Shown: one piece after another, positions 51,547 through 60,512 of the stretch
Position numbering within the stretch: position 1 is the first letter of the stretch
Layout: each line of letters opens with the position of its first letter
Source: JAHBVY01 sp964415255
Lineage (GTDB): Bacteria > Myxococcota_A > Polyangia > Polyangiales > Polyangiaceae
Length of the DNA: 64,000 bases
Assembly: GCA_964415255.1 (NCBI GenBank)
Contig: CAYQAC010000002.1
Coordinates: 1-64,000, forward strand
Reading direction: 5' to 3'
Translations under genes and position numbers: made by a program
Notes under the pieces: generated by a model
The model's input: the letters and a program-made list of their open reading frames with translations, nothing else
Databases searched by the model: none
Told to the model about the DNA's origin: nothing

Positions 51547-53138
51547 TCACCCTCCGTTGCCAGACGGAACCCGTCGCTCAGCGCCACCTCGCGCAGCAGC
51601 GTCTTCACCCGGTAGTTGCCAAGCGCGAAGGCCTCCGCCAGGCGCTCCACCTCCCCATCTTCGCCAGGCAGCTCGAGGCTCGCCTTGGCGTAGCGGTACA
51701 CGCGCCGCGTGAAGCACGGCCCGAGCGCTGGGTGATCCGCCACCGCCTGCCCCAGCCCAAGCGCGTCACCGAAGCGCACGCCATCCAGATCGCCGCTCGG
51801 ATCGATCACCGCGTTGGCCTCAAGCGTGCGGTAACGCCCAATGCTGTCGAAGTTCTCAAGGCCGAGGCCGATGGGGTCCATCGACAGGTGACAGGCAGCG
51901 CACACACGCACCGTGAGGTGATCGTCAATGCGATCGCGCAGGGTGGGCGCGGCGGCGCTCGCCTCAGGCAGCGAGGTGTCCACGTCAGCGGGGGGCGGCG
52001 GGATCTCTCCGCAGAGCATGGTGGTGCGCACGAAGCGGCCGCGCAGGGTGGCGGAGGTGTTGGTCGGGTGGGAGTGCAGCGCGAGCAGGCTCGTGTGCCC
52101 CAGGAGCCCGCGGCGCGGGCCCTCCGGCAGCTCCGTGAGCGCGAAGCCGCTCAGGCTCGGCGCCGGCACGTTGTAGAGCGCCGCCAAGCGGCGGTTCAAA
52201 TAGGTGAGCCGCGTGGTGAACAGCTCGCGATAGTCGGCGTCCGCCTCGAACACCCAGTGCTCCAGCAGACCGAGCGTCTCCTCGCGCGCGTCGGGACCAA
52301 GATCCGCGCTGTGCGAGGTGAACAAGGTGGTGTCCTTCACGAGATCGCTCAGCTTCTTCAGGCCGAGCAGCTCGCTGAACAGGTTGCGCACGCCGCGGCG
52401 CGCCAAGGGCGACGCCAGCAAGCGCTCCACCTGAGCCTCGAGCGTCGCGCCCTCGAGCAGCGCGCCACTCTCGCCCAAGTCGAGCAGCTCTTGATCGGGC
52501 GCGCTGTTCCACAAGAAGAACGCCAGGCGCGAGGCGAGCTCCACCCCGGTGTAGCGCAGGCCGCCCTCCGCCGGCTCACCCAATTCCACACGGAATAAGA
52601 AGTGCGGCGACTGCAGCAGCCCCGCCAGGCCGAACTCGAGCCCCGCGTGGAAGTCACCGAGCGCACGGCTCGCCTCCCCAGCGGCCGCGACGTAGCCCAT
52701 GACCTCCTCATCGGTGAGCGAGCGCCGGAACACGCGGCGCCCCACGCTCTCGATGAACGCCGCGGCGCAGGTGGTGTCCACCGGCGCCTCAGGCGCGCAA
52801 GGCACCCAGCGATCGCGCGCGCCTGGCGCGAGCACCTGAGCCGCCACATCGAAGGCGGCGCGCTCATACTGCTCTGCCCCGCGCGACGACACCGTCGACA
52901 CCGAGCCGCCCACGGTGAGGAAGCCACCCACCTCCGTGTCCGGCTCAAGCGCGGTGGGCACCACCACCCCCTCGAACAAATCCGTCAGGGTGTTGGTGTA
53001 TTGGGCCTGGGTCAGGCGCTTGAGCACCACCGGCGCCGGCTCAAGCGGCGCCTTCTCGACCTCCGGCGGCGGCTCGATGCGACCAGTGCAGGCCCAGGTC
53101 ATCAGCCCTACTGCGAGCCAGCTCAGTCGACGCTTCAC
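51543..53138 (-). CDS. DUF1592-type multidomain lipoprotein with a CxxCH motif
   Basis: 531 residues. Signal and lipobox (LMTWAC). Domain order follows the known set: DUF1587 (RLTQAQYTNTLTDLF), DUF1595 (GRRVFRRSLTDEEVMGYV), DUF1592 (GLLQSPHFLFRVELGEP, ELASRLAFFLWNSAPD), DUF1588 (RGRFVRTTMLCGEIPPPP and RVCAACHLSMDPIGLGLENF) and DUF1585 at the end. CAACH fits a c-type haem site, but a lone CxxCH may also bind metal. It is the first gene of the operon, followed by the Tat-exported DUF1552 protein with a 4-base overlap. Periplasmic or surface-bound. Confidence 0.9.
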   Translation of the reverse strand: MKRRLSWLAVGLMTWACTGRIEPPPEVEKAPLEPAPVVLKRLTQAQYTNTLTDLFEGVVVPTALEPDTEVGGFLTVGGSVSTVSSRGAEQYERAAFDVAAQVLAPGARDRWVPCAPEAPVDTTCAAAFIESVGRRVFRRSLTDEEVMGYVAAAGEASRALGDFHAGLEFGLAGLLQSPHFLFRVELGEPAEGGLRYTGVELASRLAFFLWNSAPDQELLDLGESGALLEGATLEAQVERLLASPLARRGVRNLFSELLGLKKLSDLVKDTTLFTSHSADLGPDAREETLGLLEHWVFEADADYRELFTTRLTYLNRRLAALYNVPAPSLSGFALTELPEGPRRGLLGHTSLLALHSHPTNTSATLRGRFVRTTMLCGEIPPPPADVDTSLPEASAAAPTLRDRIDDHLTVRVCAACHLSMDPIGLGLENFDSIGRYRTLEANAVIDPSGDLDGVRFGDALGLGQAVADHPALGPCFTRRVYRYAKASLELPGEDGEVERLAEAFALGNYRVKTLLREVALSDGFRLATEGE

Positions 53139-53237
53139 TGCCCCCGAGTATGCTTAGAAACCGGCCCCTCGGTCAAACTGTCGCAGGCAGGCGGGAAAAG
53201 GTGCGCTGGGCGCGGACGCCAGCTGACCAGCGTCTGC

Positions 53238-54377
53238 TCAAGGCCGACGCCGCAGGGTGACCAGGCTTGAGACGGAGCGCTCGCCGCTCAAGAGTTCCAA
53301 GGTGGTGGCCGAGGTGTCGTCAAGCACGTGATGCCGGGCGAAGGCGAGCGCGTAGGTGTCGACGATGGCGTAACCCACCGCCGACTCGATGTCGCGGCAG
53401 CCTCCCAACGCGAACAGCTGATGGCACCCGCCGCTCACCTCCACCCACATCAGCGGCAGCGAACTCACCGAGGCGAACAGGGTGTCCGCGCCCACCGGAT
53501 CATCGCTCGCCGTCATCATCAACATGGGCGTCTCGGTGGCGTCCAGATCGCTCAGCCACGCGCTGCTGGCGTTGCCGGCCATGGGGATCCCAGCGACCAC
53601 CCGCGGATCGCGGAGGCCCGCCGCGAGCGCGGCGACTTGCGCCTCGCTGCACGTCCCCTCCTCTGACGGGCACGCCGCGCGGATCCCCGCGATGTCATAG
53701 CCGGCGCCGCCAATCGCCCAGGTGGTGTAACTGCCAAAGCTGTGCCCGCTCATCACCACGCGCTCAAGCGCCAAGCGACCACTCAGCGGATCTTCCTTGG
53801 GGAGCTGAGCCAGGTGATCCAGCGCTTGGGAGATGTCCTGAGGGCGCACCACGAAGGTGGTGGTGGGGCGCGGGTTCCAGTTGTCGGTCAGGGTGTTCCC
53901 CGTGTGGTTCGGCGCCACGGCCACCCACCCATGGCTCGCGAAGTACGCCATCAGCTCGCTGGAGGTGCCGCCCCACCCCTGATGCCCGTGTGAGTGCACG
54001 TGCACGGGGTAGGTGGACCCGAGCGGGGCCGCGAGGCTCGCTCCCTCGAAGGCGTGGGGGTCGTTGAAAATGCCGAGGTAAATGGGCACCTCACCGCTCG
54101 TGTCCTCCGTCGGGTACCAGACATCGAGGGTGATGACACGCTCGTCGGTCTCCCCATCGGGCAAGTAGCGGTGCTCAAGGCTCCGGTGCCCGGCGCGGAA
54201 GGGCCCGGGCGCGTCCACCGCGAGCTCAAGCGACGGGTGCCGCCCATCTAGCTTTTCGGTGGGCTCCTCAGCACCGCAACCAAGCACCCAGGACAGCGCA
54301 GCGACGCCGAGCGTGAGGCGGCCCACGAGGCCTGAAGCCCGACCCTCCACAGGGCGTGGAGCTGCCTGGGGCTGCAT
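53238..54377 (-). CDS. Secreted alpha/beta-hydrolase lipoprotein (PAF-acetylhydrolase-like)
   Basis: 379 residues from ATG 54377, seven codons inside the longest frame. Lipobox SWVLGCG. The hydrolase core shows VHVHSHGHQGWGGTS (oxyanion region), VVMSGHSFGSYTTW (nucleophile), Asp near MTASDDPVG and His in SGGCHQLFALGG. The arrangement resembles platelet-activating-factor acetylhydrolase and related lipases. It stands 99 bases 3' of nothing related: the next gene downstream is the DUF1592 operon, same strand. Divergent from a hybrid kinase. Confidence 0.85.
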   Translation of the reverse strand: MQPQAAPRPVEGRASGLVGRLTLGVAALSWVLGCGAEEPTEKLDGRHPSLELAVDAPGPFRAGHRSLEHRYLPDGETDERVITLDVWYPTEDTSGEVPIYLGIFNDPHAFEGASLAAPLGSTYPVHVHSHGHQGWGGTSSELMAYFASHGWVAVAPNHTGNTLTDNWNPRPTTTFVVRPQDISQALDHLAQLPKEDPLSGRLALERVVMSGHSFGSYTTWAIGGAGYDIAGIRAACPSEEGTCSEAQVAALAAGLRDPRVVAGIPMAGNASSAWLSDLDATETPMLMMTASDDPVGADTLFASVSSLPLMWVEVSGGCHQLFALGGCRDIESAVGYAIVDTYALAFARHHVLDDTSATTLELLSGERSVSSLVTLRRRP

Positions 54378-54534
54378 GTGAGAGACCATCGACCTCAATG
54401 ATGCCCCGACTTGAGGCGTGGGAACAAGCGCCGCGCTCGCTCCACTCGCTGGCGGGGGTGAGGGGCTCCGCGAGCGGTGGTGGAGCAGGCCGAAGACAAG
54501 CTCCAGGATCCGCCCTGGAAGGAAGTGTGAAAGG

Positions 54535-55989
54535 ATGGCTGACGTGGCCTATCCACCCGACTGGATCCTGAACGCGCTCGATGACCCCACCTACATTGAG
54601 GACACCCAAGGCCTGCTCGTGCACTGCAATCAGGCGCTGCTCAGCCTGCTTGAGGCCGAGCCGACCCGCATCGCTGGGCACCCAGTCAGTCAGCTAACCA
54701 TACCACCCGGGTACCGGGCCACGCGTCGTCAGGTCAGCTCACCAGAGGGGCTCAGCTTCACCTGGGTCACGCTCAGGCGCGACCTGCCCTCCATCGAGGC
54801 GCTGGAGCGCCGCGCCAAGGAGCTCGAGGCAAACGAACGCAAGTTGGCCGAGCTGCTCTCGCGTCAGCGCACGGCGCAGCAGGCTCAGCGCCTGGAGTCG
54901 GTAGGTCAACTGACGGGTGGCATCGCGCACGACTTCAACAACCTGCTCGCGGTGATCACCGGCTGCCTCGAGCTGCTCAAGGTGCGCGCCCATGGCAACG
55001 CGCCGGTGACCGACCTGGCCGATCGAGCGCTGACCGCCGCGGAGCGCGGCGCGGCGCTGATCCAGCGCTTGCTCGCCTTCTCACGCCGACAGATGCTGAG
55101 CCCCGAGCCCACCAACGTGAACACGCTGATGCTTGAGGTGCTCGACCTCTCGCGGAGGAGCCTGGCTGAACACATCGAGATCGTGACGGACCTCTGTGAT
55201 GAGCCGTGGCAGGTGCTGGTGGACCCAAGCCAGCTTGAGAACGCGATCTTGAACCTGGTCATCAACGCGCGCGACGCGATGCCCGAGGGCGGCATCTTGA
55301 TGGTCTCCACCGCCAAGGTTCACCTCGACACAGCCGACGACGGCCTGACTGAGGGCGACTACCTGCGCGTCACGGTCTCTGACACCGGCACTGGCATCGG
55401 GGTAGAGCACGTCGGCCGTGTCTTCGAGCCGTTTTACACCACCAAAGAGACGGGGCGCGGCAGCGGGCTGGGGCTCAGCATGGTGTATGGCTTCGTCACG
55501 CAGTCTCACGGGACGGTCCGCATTGAGAGTAAGCCCAACCTAGGCACCAGCGTGCACCTCTTCCTGCCGCGCGCCAGCGCGGCGCGCTTGGTCGAGCCGC
55601 GCGTCCTCGGAGAGCAACCGCTCGGTCGCCGCGAGGTGGTGCTCGTGGTGGAGGATGACAACGCCGTGCGGAGCACGGTCGTCTCGGTGCTCGAAGAGCT
55701 CGATTACCGCGTGATATCGGCGCCCACAGCCGCCGAGGCGCTGGAGATCTTGGAGTTCAACGCGAGCATCGATCTGCTGCTGACCGACGTGGTCCTTGGA
55801 GGCACTGCCTCCGGTCCGGAGCTGGCCCAGCGCGCGAGAGAGGCGCGCGCTGGACTCCGGGTTGCCTTCATGACGGGCTACGCGGACCAACACCTGAGCC
55901 AGCTCGGACGTGACGCGCGCGTGCTTAAGAAGCCCTTCCGTGCCCCCGAGCTGGCGCGGTTCCTCCGCTCAGCGCTTGAGGGCACCTAG
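54535..55989 (+). CDS. Soluble hybrid histidine kinase with PAS domain
   Basis: 484 residues from ATG 54535, after GGAAGGAAG. PAS domain ~10-75 (ALDDPTYIEDTQGLLVHCNQ), coiled coil, His box near 130 (GQLTGGIAHDFNNLLAVITG), ATPase motifs NLVINARDAMPEGG, DTGTGIG and GSGLGLSMVYGF, then receiver ~365-475 with phospho-acceptor Asp near 418 (LLTDVVLGG) and Lys in VLKKPFRA. No membrane helix, so it senses an intracellular signal through PAS. No output regulator adjacent. Confidence 0.92.
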   Translation: MADVAYPPDWILNALDDPTYIEDTQGLLVHCNQALLSLLEAEPTRIAGHPVSQLTIPPGYRATRRQVSSPEGLSFTWVTLRRDLPSIEALERRAKELEANERKLAELLSRQRTAQQAQRLESVGQLTGGIAHDFNNLLAVITGCLELLKVRAHGNAPVTDLADRALTAAERGAALIQRLLAFSRRQMLSPEPTNVNTLMLEVLDLSRRSLAEHIEIVTDLCDEPWQVLVDPSQLENAILNLVINARDAMPEGGILMVSTAKVHLDTADDGLTEGDYLRVTVSDTGTGIGVEHVGRVFEPFYTTKETGRGSGLGLSMVYGFVTQSHGTVRIESKPNLGTSVHLFLPRASAARLVEPRVLGEQPLGRREVVLVVEDDNAVRSTVVSVLEELDYRVISAPTAAEALEILEFNASIDLLLTDVVLGGTASGPELAQRAREARAGLRVAFMTGYADQHLSQLGRDARVLKKPFRAPELARFLRSALEGT

Positions 55990-56025
55990 AGCGACTCGAG
56001 CGCCGCTCATCCCTCGCAGCCATGG

Positions 56026-56514
56026 GTGGGAGGAGCGGCGCAGCTGGACCAGAGGCGCTTGAGTGTGCTCTCCTTGGGCCAGCAGATGGCGCGCATCCTC
56101 AGGGACATTTCTGATTGGCCCATCGTGTACGTCGCGTGGCCGTCGCGGCCGATCGGCGACGAGGACGTGGAGGTCTTCCTTGAGGAGAGCATGGTCGAGC
56201 TCCAGCGCGGTCCCCACACCGCCATCCACCTCTCAGAGGGCGGCAGTGGGCTGCGGGCGGCGCAGCGACGCCGCATCGCAGAGTGGACGGTCAAGCATGA
56301 GGCGCTGATCGGAGCGCGGATGTTGGGCGCCGCCGTTGTCGTGAAGAACCCTGTCCTGCGCGCGATGGTCACGGCGATCAATTGGATGGCCCCGCCGCCC
56401 TACCCACAGCACCTGTTCGCAGAGCAACACGAGGCCCGCGCGTGGGTCGAAGGTAAGCTGCGAGACGCGGGGTTCCCACTGCCTCCACAGCGTCAATCGG
56501 CCACGTCCGGCTAA
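56026..56514 (+). CDS. STAS-like domain protein
   Basis: Up to 162 residues; the start is uncertain (GTG 56026, GTG 56065 or ATG 56086 in frame; homologous parts begin near RDISDWPIVYVAWPS). One domain of ~115 residues with alternating strands and helices (VEVFLEESMVELQRGPHTAI, AVVVKNPVLRAMVTAINW, YPQHLFAEQHEARAWVEGKL) as in SpoIIAA/STAS or SEC14-like folds. A role in protein-protein regulation or lipid sensing is only a guess. It follows the kinase gene by 37-100 bases and may be its partner. Confidence 0.65.
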   Translation: MGGAAQLDQRRLSVLSLGQQMARILRDISDWPIVYVAWPSRPIGDEDVEVFLEESMVELQRGPHTAIHLSEGGSGLRAAQRRRIAEWTVKHEALIGARMLGAAVVVKNPVLRAMVTAINWMAPPPYPQHLFAEQHEARAWVEGKLRDAGFPLPPQRQSATSG

Positions 56515-56611
56515 GGCAGCGAGCGGGCACCGCGCGTCCCTCACGAGCAGCGTTCGGGCGCGGCCGACCATGGCTCCGCGAGGCGGAGGCGCTTTGTGCT
56601 ACCGATGCCGC

Positions 56612-59584
56612 ATGCCTGCGGAGCCCCGGACCATCGTTGGCATCGATCTCGGCACCACCCACACCGTGGTGGCCTTCGCGCACCTCACCCAGGAGGGCCA
56701 CGAACCACCTCATATCGAGCTCTTCCGCGTCCCCCAGCTGATCGGCCGCGGCGAGGTCGCGGAGCGCGATCTCCTCCCTTCGTTCCTCTACTCCCCGCTC
56801 CCAGAGGAGCAGTTCGAGGACCGCTGGGGTGACGCGCCGTGGGTCCTAGGTGAGCTCGCTCGCGATCGCGGCGGCGAGGTGACAGGCCGACAGATCGCGT
56901 CACCCAAGAGCTGGCTGAGCCACGCGCGAGTGGACCGGCGGGCGGCGATCTTGCCGTGGGGGAGTGACCACGAGGACCGCCCGCGGCTGTCCCCGGTGGA
57001 GGCGAGCGCGCGGCTCCTCCGGCATGTTCACGCGGCGTGGGACGCAGCGCAGCCCGAGCTGCCGCTCGCCGAACAACAGGTCATCCTCACGGTGCCCGCC
57101 AGCTTCGATCAAGCAGCCCGCGAGCTCACCCTCATCGCCGCGCGTGAGGCGGGCCTTCAGGTGCGGCTCTTGGAGGAGCCTCAGGCCGCGTTCTATGCCT
57201 ACCTGACGGACCACGGCTTCGGTGAGCTCACTGAGCTGGTTCAAGCTGAAGAGGCCCCCGTCGTGCTGGTGTGCGACGTCGGCGGCGGCACCACCGACCT
57301 GACCCTGATAGAAATCCGCAAGGAAATCAATCGCACCGCTCACACCGCTCACACCGCTCACACCCATCACACCGCTCACACCGCTCACACCGCTCACACC
57401 GCTCACACCGCTCACACCCATCACACCCCTCACACGCCAGGCGCTGACCGCGGTGGCGCACCCCAGCTCCGGCTGGAGCGCGTCGCTGTTGGGAGCCACC
57501 TGCTGCTCGGCGGTGACAACCTCGATCTTGCCCTGGCGCACCTCCTGGAGCGCCGGATGCAAGAGGAGCCGCTCGACCCTGCGCGCTTCGCCCAGCTCGT
57601 CACAGCCTGCCGCGCCGCGAAGGAGCAGCTGCTCTCAGCTGGCGCGCCCAGCGAGGTCGTCGTGCGGCTCTTGGGACGCGGCGCGGCGCTCTTCAGCGGT
57701 GGGCTCAGCGCTCAGCTCAGCCGCGAGGAGGTAGTCAGCTTACTAGACGATGGCTTCCTCCCCGCGTCGAGCCTCGACGCGCGCCCGCGCCGCGGGCGCG
57801 CTGGCCTCGTCGCGTTTGGGCTCCCCTTCGAGGCAGATCCAGCCATCACCCATCACCTCGCGTGGTTCCTGTCGCGGCACCTGGGACGAATCGCCGCTCT
57901 GGGCGCGCGCGCGATGCCGAGCGCGGTCTTGTATAATGGTGGGCTGTTTCGCGCGGAGCGCGCGCGCCTGCGCCTGACCTCACAGCTCGAGCGTTGGTCT
58001 GGCGCCCCCGTGAAGATGCTGACGGAGAGCGACCCAGAGCGCGCCGTCGCGCGCGGCGCCGTGGCCTTCGGCCTCGCGCTCCGCGGCCTGGGGCCGAAGA
58101 TAGGCGGTGGGTCGCCGCGCGGCTACTACATCGGGGTGGCGGCGGGGCGCGGAGAACGGCGCGCGGTGTGTGTGGTGCCGCAAGGCGCCCACGAGGATAT
58201 GGAGTATCGCGCTGACACCGTGCCGCTTCGGCTCCTCCTCGGGCGGGCCGCGCGCTTCGAGCTGTATGCCTCAGACAGCGCCGCCGCTGATCTGCCGGGC
58301 AGCGTCGTCACCCTCGACGACGCCCACTTCACCCGCCTCCCGCGCGTCGCGAGCCGCTTCGAAGAGGGGACCAGCGGTGAGCTCTCGGTGGCGCTGGTGG
58401 GCCAGCTCACGCCGCTCGGCACGCTTGAGCTCGCCTGTGTGGAGCAGCTCCCACCAGGTGCGCTGGCGGGCGCCGAGCGCCGCTTCGCGCTCGCCTTCGA
58501 TCTTCGCGGCGACGACGAGCCACCGCCAGAGCTGGGTGGTGCAAGCAGCCACACTCCAGCTGAACGCGCGCGACCGTCGACGCCGCCGCGCCCGAGCCCT
58601 GAGGCGAGCCTTCTGCGAGCCGTTGATCTCATCGACCGTGTGTATGGCAAGCGGCGCGCCGACGTGAAGGCGCGCGAGGTGAAGGATCTGGTGCGTGAGC
58701 TCGAGCGCACCCTAGGCGAGCGCCGCGGCTGGCCGCTCGCCACCAATCGCCGACTGCACGACGCGCTGCTGGTGGACCCAGGCGCGCGCAAGCGCAGCGC
58801 TGATCACGAGCGCGTGTTCTGGCTGCTGGCCGGCTTCACCCTGCGCCCCGGCGTCGGCTACCCCGGGGACGACGCGCGCGCCGAGCGGCTCGCCGCGCTC
58901 ATCAGCGACGCACTCACTTTTCACACGGAAAGTCGCAATTGGCAGGCGCTGTGGGTGGCGCTGCGGCGCGTGGCGGCGGGGCTCACCGAGCCCGCCCAGA
59001 TCGCGGTGCGCGATCTGATCGACCCCTTCCTCGCCCCGCCCGACGCGAAGCTGCGGCGCCCCAAGAAGCTCAAGCCCACCCACCCCACGGAGATGCTCGA
59101 GCTCGCCTCAAGCCTTGAGCGGCTGCCCCCAGCGCGCCGCGCGGAGCTCGGCGCTTGGGTGCTCGAGCGCACCTGGACCGATCGCGATCCGCGCCTCTGG
59201 GAGGCGTTGGCGCGCATCGGCGCGCGCAACCCCACCTACGCCAGCGCGCACCAGGTGGTCCCGACGCGCACCGTCGAGCGCTGGTTCGACCACGTGCTGC
59301 AGGAGCGCTGGGAGGAGGTGCCGAGCGCCGCCATCTGCGCGGTCAGCCTGGCGCGCGTCACTGAAGATCGTACCCGCGACCTCAGCGAGGCGGTGCGTGA
59401 AGACGTGGTCCGCAGGCTCACCAAGGCGGCCCAAGGCGGCATGCCGATCGACCTCGAGCGCCTCGACGAGTGGGCCCGCGCGCTGCGCGAGTTCGTCCCC
59501 CTGAGCGACGCCGATCGCGCTGAGTTCTTTGGGGAAGAGCTCCCAGAGGGCCTGCGCCTGGGCGCCCTGCAAAGCGACAACTAG
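56612..59584 (+). CDS. Hsp70-family protein with His-rich insert and DUF3731-like C-terminus
   Basis: 990 residues from ATG 56612. The actin-like ATPase domain (1-~500) has phosphate-1 VGIDLGTTHTVVAF, phosphate-2 VCDVGGGTTDLTLIEI and connect region LYNGGLFRAERARL. Residues ~241-275, directly after phosphate-2, are a His-Thr-Ala repeat (see 57333-57436). The C-terminal half (~600-990) is not a normal substrate-binding domain; it is helical and Arg/Glu-rich like the DUF3731 region of some large Hsp70s. ATP hydrolysis is likely; chaperone action is not proven. The STAS-like gene is directly upstream, about 100 bases. Confidence 0.83.
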   Translation: MPAEPRTIVGIDLGTTHTVVAFAHLTQEGHEPPHIELFRVPQLIGRGEVAERDLLPSFLYSPLPEEQFEDRWGDAPWVLGELARDRGGEVTGRQIASPKSWLSHARVDRRAAILPWGSDHEDRPRLSPVEASARLLRHVHAAWDAAQPELPLAEQQVILTVPASFDQAARELTLIAAREAGLQVRLLEEPQAAFYAYLTDHGFGELTELVQAEEAPVVLVCDVGGGTTDLTLIEIRKEINRTAHTAHTAHTHHTAHTAHTAHTAHTAHTHHTPHTPGADRGGAPQLRLERVAVGSHLLLGGDNLDLALAHLLERRMQEEPLDPARFAQLVTACRAAKEQLLSAGAPSEVVVRLLGRGAALFSGGLSAQLSREEVVSLLDDGFLPASSLDARPRRGRAGLVAFGLPFEADPAITHHLAWFLSRHLGRIAALGARAMPSAVLYNGGLFRAERARLRLTSQLERWSGAPVKMLTESDPERAVARGAVAFGLALRGLGPKIGGGSPRGYYIGVAAGRGERRAVCVVPQGAHEDMEYRADTVPLRLLLGRAARFELYASDSAAADLPGSVVTLDDAHFTRLPRVASRFEEGTSGELSVALVGQLTPLGTLELACVEQLPPGALAGAERRFALAFDLRGDDEPPPELGGASSHTPAERARPSTPPRPSPEASLLRAVDLIDRVYGKRRADVKAREVKDLVRELERTLGERRGWPLATNRRLHDALLVDPGARKRSADHERVFWLLAGFTLRPGVGYPGDDARAERLAALISDALTFHTESRNWQALWVALRRVAAGLTEPAQIAVRDLIDPFLAPPDAKLRRPKKLKPTHPTEMLELASSLERLPPARRAELGAWVLERTWTDRDPRLWEALARIGARNPTYASAHQVVPTRTVERWFDHVLQERWEEVPSAAICAVSLARVTEDRTRDLSEAVREDVVRRLTKAAQGGMPIDLERLDEWARALREFVPLSDADRAEFFGEELPEGLRLGALQSDN
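57333..57436 (+). repeat. 9-bp coding repeat (Thr-Ala-His) in the Hsp70 gene
   Basis: About 11 copies of a 9-bp unit (CACCGCTCA), with two units altered to CACCCATCA and two near the end to CACCCCTCA. The frame is preserved with any change in copy number. It encodes HTAHTAHT... with His-His pairs, giving a His-rich loop. Confidence 0.95.
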
Positions 59585-59724
59585 AGCGCCGAGGCAGAAG
59601 GCCGCAGACCACGAAGCCTCCGGAGAAGCGCGCCCTCGCATGGGGGCGCTGCTCCGGGCTCATGTGGCGGCAAACTGAGCGCCGCGCTCGCGCTCCGGTG
59701 GGTCACGGGGCATGCTGCCTGCCC

Positions 59725-60327
59725 GTGACCCAGCCTCACGCCGCCTGGCTCGTCGACTTGGACGGGACGCTCTACTCGCCGCTGCCGGTCAAGCTCTTGA
59801 TGGGCCTGAGCGTGCTCTGCTTTGGCCTACGGCACGCCAAGCTGCTGCGGCGGTTTCGCCACGAGCACGAGCAGCTGCGCGCGAACATGACTGACCCCGT
59901 GGAGAGCCCCTTCGCGCTCCAGCTCGCGCGCACCGCCGAGCACTTAGGGCGCTCTACTGACGAAGTGGAGCAGGTCGTGCGCGCCTGGATGCTGGAGCGC
60001 CCGCTGCCCTTCGTCCGCTGGTTTCGCCGCGCGGCCCTGCTCGCCGAGATCGAGCGCCACCATCAAGCCGGCGGGAAGACCGCGCTGGTGAGCGACTACC
60101 CGGCGCGGGGGAAGCTCGCGGCGCTCGGCGCCGAGCGCTTGTTCGACGTGGTGGTGGCCAACGGGGAGGCCGGCGGCCCGGGGCGCCTGAAGCCATGGCC
60201 GGATGGCTACTTGAAGGCGGCGGAGGCGCTCCAGGTGTCACCCTCTGAGTGCCTGGTGATCGGGGACCGAGCGGACGCCGATGGCCTCGCTGCGGCTCAA
60301 GCTGGGATGACATTTCGCCACGTGTAG
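59725..60327 (+). CDS. HAD-superfamily phosphatase
   Basis: 200 residues from GTG 59725 (the frame opens earlier). Motif I WLVDLDGTLYS (nucleophile Asp ~10, acid Asp +2), motif II TALVSDYP (Ser), motif III LKPWPDGYL (Lys) and motif IV VIGDRADADGLAA. The cap inserted between motifs I and II is helical (FRHEHEQLRANM). The class is C1-capped HAD-IA hydrolase; substrate unknown. It follows the Hsp70 gene by ~140 bases. Confidence 0.88.
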   Translation: MTQPHAAWLVDLDGTLYSPLPVKLLMGLSVLCFGLRHAKLLRRFRHEHEQLRANMTDPVESPFALQLARTAEHLGRSTDEVEQVVRAWMLERPLPFVRWFRRAALLAEIERHHQAGGKTALVSDYPARGKLAALGAERLFDVVVANGEAGGPGRLKPWPDGYLKAAEALQVSPSECLVIGDRADADGLAAAQAGMTFRHV

Positions 60328-60512
60328 CCCTAGGACGACAAACGGTTTGCCCGCGCCGCTGAGGCTTTTCCTCGCGTGATCTCCAGCTCCACGCGCCCCC
60401 TCCCCAAACCCCAAACCCAGCGAACCTGACTGAATCATCCCTTAGCCCCCGGCTGCGCATTGTGGCGCAGTTCCCGCCTCAGGGCGGCTAAGATACGCTC
60501 TGGCCCTCTCGC

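Noticed and set aside
57333..57436. Repeat array that might be a CRISPR
   Set aside because: Units are 9 bp with no spacers and lie in frame inside the Hsp70 gene.
60395..60425. Weak extra copy of the G-rich motif on the minus strand
   Set aside because: G runs are four bases or fewer in the core and there is no GCACCGC part, so it was not counted.
60460..60500. Possible sigma-54 promoter before the last kinase
   Set aside because: TGGCGCA is followed by no TTGC at the required spacing.
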